Assembly: GCA_038259155.1 (NCBI GenBank)
Contig: JBBSPE010000194.1
Location: forward strand, 1-7,806
Reading direction: 5' to 3'
From: JAABRT01 sp038259155
GTDB lineage: Bacteria > Gemmatimonadota > Gemmatimonadetes > Gemmatimonadales > Gemmatimonadaceae
DNA length: 7,806 nucleotides
Positions 6,146 to 7,806 of this stretch are shown here, in pieces. The notes below the pieces were generated by a model, which saw only the letters and a program-made list of their open reading frames with translations, was not told where the DNA came from and did not search any database. Every line of letters starts with the position of its first letter. Within the stretch, counting starts at the first letter, position 1. Made by a program: the position numbers and the translations under genes.

Positions 6146-7806
6146 TCAGGCGCGTGTGGGAGCGGGCAGGTGAGCCGTCACGTCGCCATACAGCAGGTAG
6201 GAATAGAATGTGGGCGATACGTCACCGTGCGCCCGACGTACGTCACGCAACGCAGCGCCGAGCGGCTGATGGTCCCGCACGATCTTGGTCATCAGCTCGT
6301 TGGTCACGACCGACGCGTCCTCCTCGTCAATCGCCCAGAGCGGCGCAATGAATGCACTGAAGTGGCGCGAGAGAAACGCGTCGGCCCACCCGCCCACGGT
6401 GCCCAGCACCGCGGCCGTCGCACCCACCTCGCAGGCGTTGAAAAAGACCACCGTGCCGTCGTTTTTGCCCAGAACAACGCGCTGGCGTGCCACGTCGTCC
6501 ACGGACAACTCCCCGTCCTCGAGTTTGATCACGGAGGCGGACGCCGAGTCGGTGCTGAACGCGCCGTGTCCCGTGAAGTAGAGCAGGCTCACCGGTTCCT
6601 GTCGGGGCTGCTCGAGCAGTGCGAGCATGCCATCCAGCGTGCCCGGCACCACTTCTGCGCCAAAGGTCGCCGACAACGTGCTTGCCGTCTCCTCGGCGAG
6701 GCTGAGCCGCAGGTTGGCGCGCTTGTAGTGCGGCGACACCGTGACGAGACGACCCGCCGGCAGACTGTTGCGCATGAGTCCCGCAAACCGACTGATCCAT
6801 CGTGCGACCGCGTGTCGGAGCGCCAGCGGCTCATGCTGTTCGCCGTCGCGAAACGGTGCCATGAGCTCCCACGGCATGTGTGGGTCATCGCTGATGAACT
6901 GCATAGTCAGCGAGCGCTGCAAGTGGTCGTGCAGGGCCCAGTACACCGCGCGGAACTCGGCGGGTGCGCGTTGCCACAGTCGTTCTCCCAGCCCTTCGAT
7001 CGCACGCTGGTGCTTGCCGCGCTCCAAGGTGGCGATCTGCTTGAACATGGTCACGGCTTCGGCGCGTGGTTCCTGGCCGAGGTCGATCATGCCGTCCAGT
7101 TTGGCGGGAAGCGTGGCGAACGGTGGCGTGACCACCATGCGCCAGTGCAGCCGTCCCGGCAGCGACGGATCGATGAGCGAGATGTAGATCGTGACGTCAG
7201 GCGCAACGGCCTCGCGATCGACCTGAATGGCACCGGTGGTGTCGGTGTGACCGGCAGTCACCTGCGCACTGGCGGCGGTGCCTCGCGGTTCGACGAGCGG
7301 CGACCCGCCCGTGGACAGCGTGGCACCGTGATTGCTTTCGTGTGCCGCCGAGTCGCTGACGCGCAGTGTGCGCACCCCGATGCCGGAGAAGCGTGTGCCA
7401 TACCAGAACTGCGCGGTGATCTCGATGTCGCTGCCGGCGGCGACGTCCGCGTGCACGCGCCCGGTCACGGTGGCCGGTTGTGACGCGGCGTTGCGGCGAA
7501 TCGTGACGGTGCCCCGTCCGCCGGCATCAAACGTGATACCGGGAGAGAGCAGCGTGACGTCGAGGTCGAGGTCGGTCCAATCGAGTGGTTGTTCGCCAAC
7601 GGACACACTTCCGCCACGCGTCGCCGGTGCGGCGCGATGCAGCAGGTCGATCACCAACGTGATGGGTGCGTCGGCGCGGACGGCGGTGTCTGGTTCGATC
7701 GACGGATATCGCGTGGGCGTGGTGCCTTCGTCCTCACGCGCAGCCGGTTGCTCTGGCGCTGGCGCTGGCGCTGGCGCTGGCGCTGGCGCTGGCGCTGGCG
7801 CTGCTG
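6146..7806 (-). CDS. CHAT-domain (caspase-like protease) protein, N-terminus beyond the right edge
   Basis: The frame is open from codon 7804 at the edge to the TGA at 6146-6148, giving 552 visible residues. No ATG or GTG occurs in frame before 7654, and the (Ala-Pro)8 linker at the start lies in this frame, so the gene very likely begins outside. After the linker come an acidic spacer, a beta-rich region (about 42-230), a helical part with DDPHMPWELMAP (306-317), and the CHAT protease domain (about 350-545). The catalytic His is in LYFTGHGAF (408-416, His413) and the Cys in VVFFNACEVG (452-461, Cys458); IAPLWAIDEEDA (486-497) and SYLLYGDV (535-542) are also typical. CHAT proteins are caspase relatives, often cleaving partner proteins in bacterial immunity or regulated cell death. 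The sensor or effector part is probably in the missing N-terminus. The domain call is firm; the role is unknown. Residues are numbered from the first codon in the window. Confidence 0.87.
   Translation of the reverse strand, partial: AAPAPAPAPAPAPAPAPEQPAAREDEGTTPTRYPSIEPDTAVRADAPITLVIDLLHRAAPATRGGSVSVGEQPLDWTDLDLDVTLLSPGITFDAGGRGTVTIRRNAASQPATVTGRVHADVAAGSDIEITAQFWYGTRFSGIGVRTLRVSDSAAHESNHGATLSTGGSPLVEPRGTAASAQVTAGHTDTTGAIQVDREAVAPDVTIYISLIDPSLPGRLHWRMVVTPPFATLPAKLDGMIDLGQEPRAEAVTMFKQIATLERGKHQRAIEGLGERLWQRAPAEFRAVYWALHDHLQRSLTMQFISDDPHMPWELMAPFRDGEQHEPLALRHAVARWISRFAGLMRNSLPAGRLVTVSPHYKRANLRLSLAEETASTLSATFGAEVVPGTLDGMLALLEQPRQEPVSLLYFTGHGAFSTDSASASVIKLEDGELSVDDVARQRVVLGKNDGTVVFFNACEVGATAAVLGTVGGWADAFLSRHFSAFIAPLWAIDEEDASVVTNELMTKIVRDHQPLGAALRDVRRAHGDVSPTFYSYLLYGDVTAHLPAPTRA
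7753..7800. repeat. Hexanucleotide tandem repeat, (CTGGCG)x8
   Basis: Eight perfect copies of CTGGCG lie end to end and are followed by CTGCTG at the window edge, so the array may go on. Read on the minus strand in the CHAT frame each unit is GCG CCA, giving an (Ala-Pro)8 rod-like linker. Because the unit is 6 bp, gain or loss of copies by slippage changes linker length without breaking the frame. Confidence 0.97.

Noticed and set aside
6037..6351. Plus-strand frame with a hydrophobic, signal-like start
   Set aside because: It starts with TTG, has no good ribosome site, and becomes Arg-rich as it runs into the antisense of the CHAT gene.
6041..7483. 480-codon plus-strand open frame opposite the CHAT gene
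   Set aside because: The minus frame carries clear CHAT motifs and the linker; the plus frame has none.
7655..7657. TTG at 7657 as the start of the CHAT protein
   Set aside because: The frame stays open to the window edge and encodes an Ala-Pro linker upstream, so an interior TTG start is unlikely.
7753..7806. CRISPR array
   Set aside because: The repeat is a simple 6-bp unit without spacers.

Overview
The window is a GC-rich bacterial segment with every convincing gene on the minus strand, so transcription runs from high to low coordinates. It holds five protein genes, two of them cut by the window edges. No RNA gene, insertion sequence or CRISPR array is visible. The sequence alone does not fix a taxon. 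The high GC, GTG starts, strong Shine-Dalgarno sites and a class I HMG-CoA reductase suggest a soil or aquatic bacterium with unusual lipid or isoprenoid metabolism; Gemmatimonadota or a similar high-GC phylum is only a guess.

Right part (6146-7806): the C-terminal part of a large CHAT-domain (caspase-like) protein. It begins beyond the right edge. What is visible is an Ala-Pro linker encoded by eight perfect copies of a 6-bp repeat, then a beta-rich region, then a helical region, then a CHAT protease with its His and Cys intact.

Middle (5930-6145): a 216-bp intergenic stretch. It contains a weak hairpin just after the CHAT gene and, in its most AT-rich part, two interleaved inverted repeats that could be an operator for the operon downstream.

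Left part (1-5929): four genes in the order class I HMG-CoA reductase, UbiA-family membrane prenyltransferase, dikinase-type phosphotransferase (PEP synthase / rifampicin phosphotransferase architecture), and a DUF3419/BtaA-like SAM-dependent aminocarboxypropyltransferase. Each gene overlaps the next by exactly 4 bp (GTGA, GTGA, ATGA), so they almost certainly form one translationally coupled operon that continues past the left edge. The parts suggest a pathway for an unusual lipid. HMG-CoA reductase would supply mevalonate for prenyl units, the UbiA protein would transfer a prenyl chain, the dikinase-like enzyme would phosphorylate an intermediate, and the BtaA-like enzyme would add a homoserine-type head group from SAM. 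I know of no described pathway that uses this set. The enzyme families are well supported; the joint pathway is inference.
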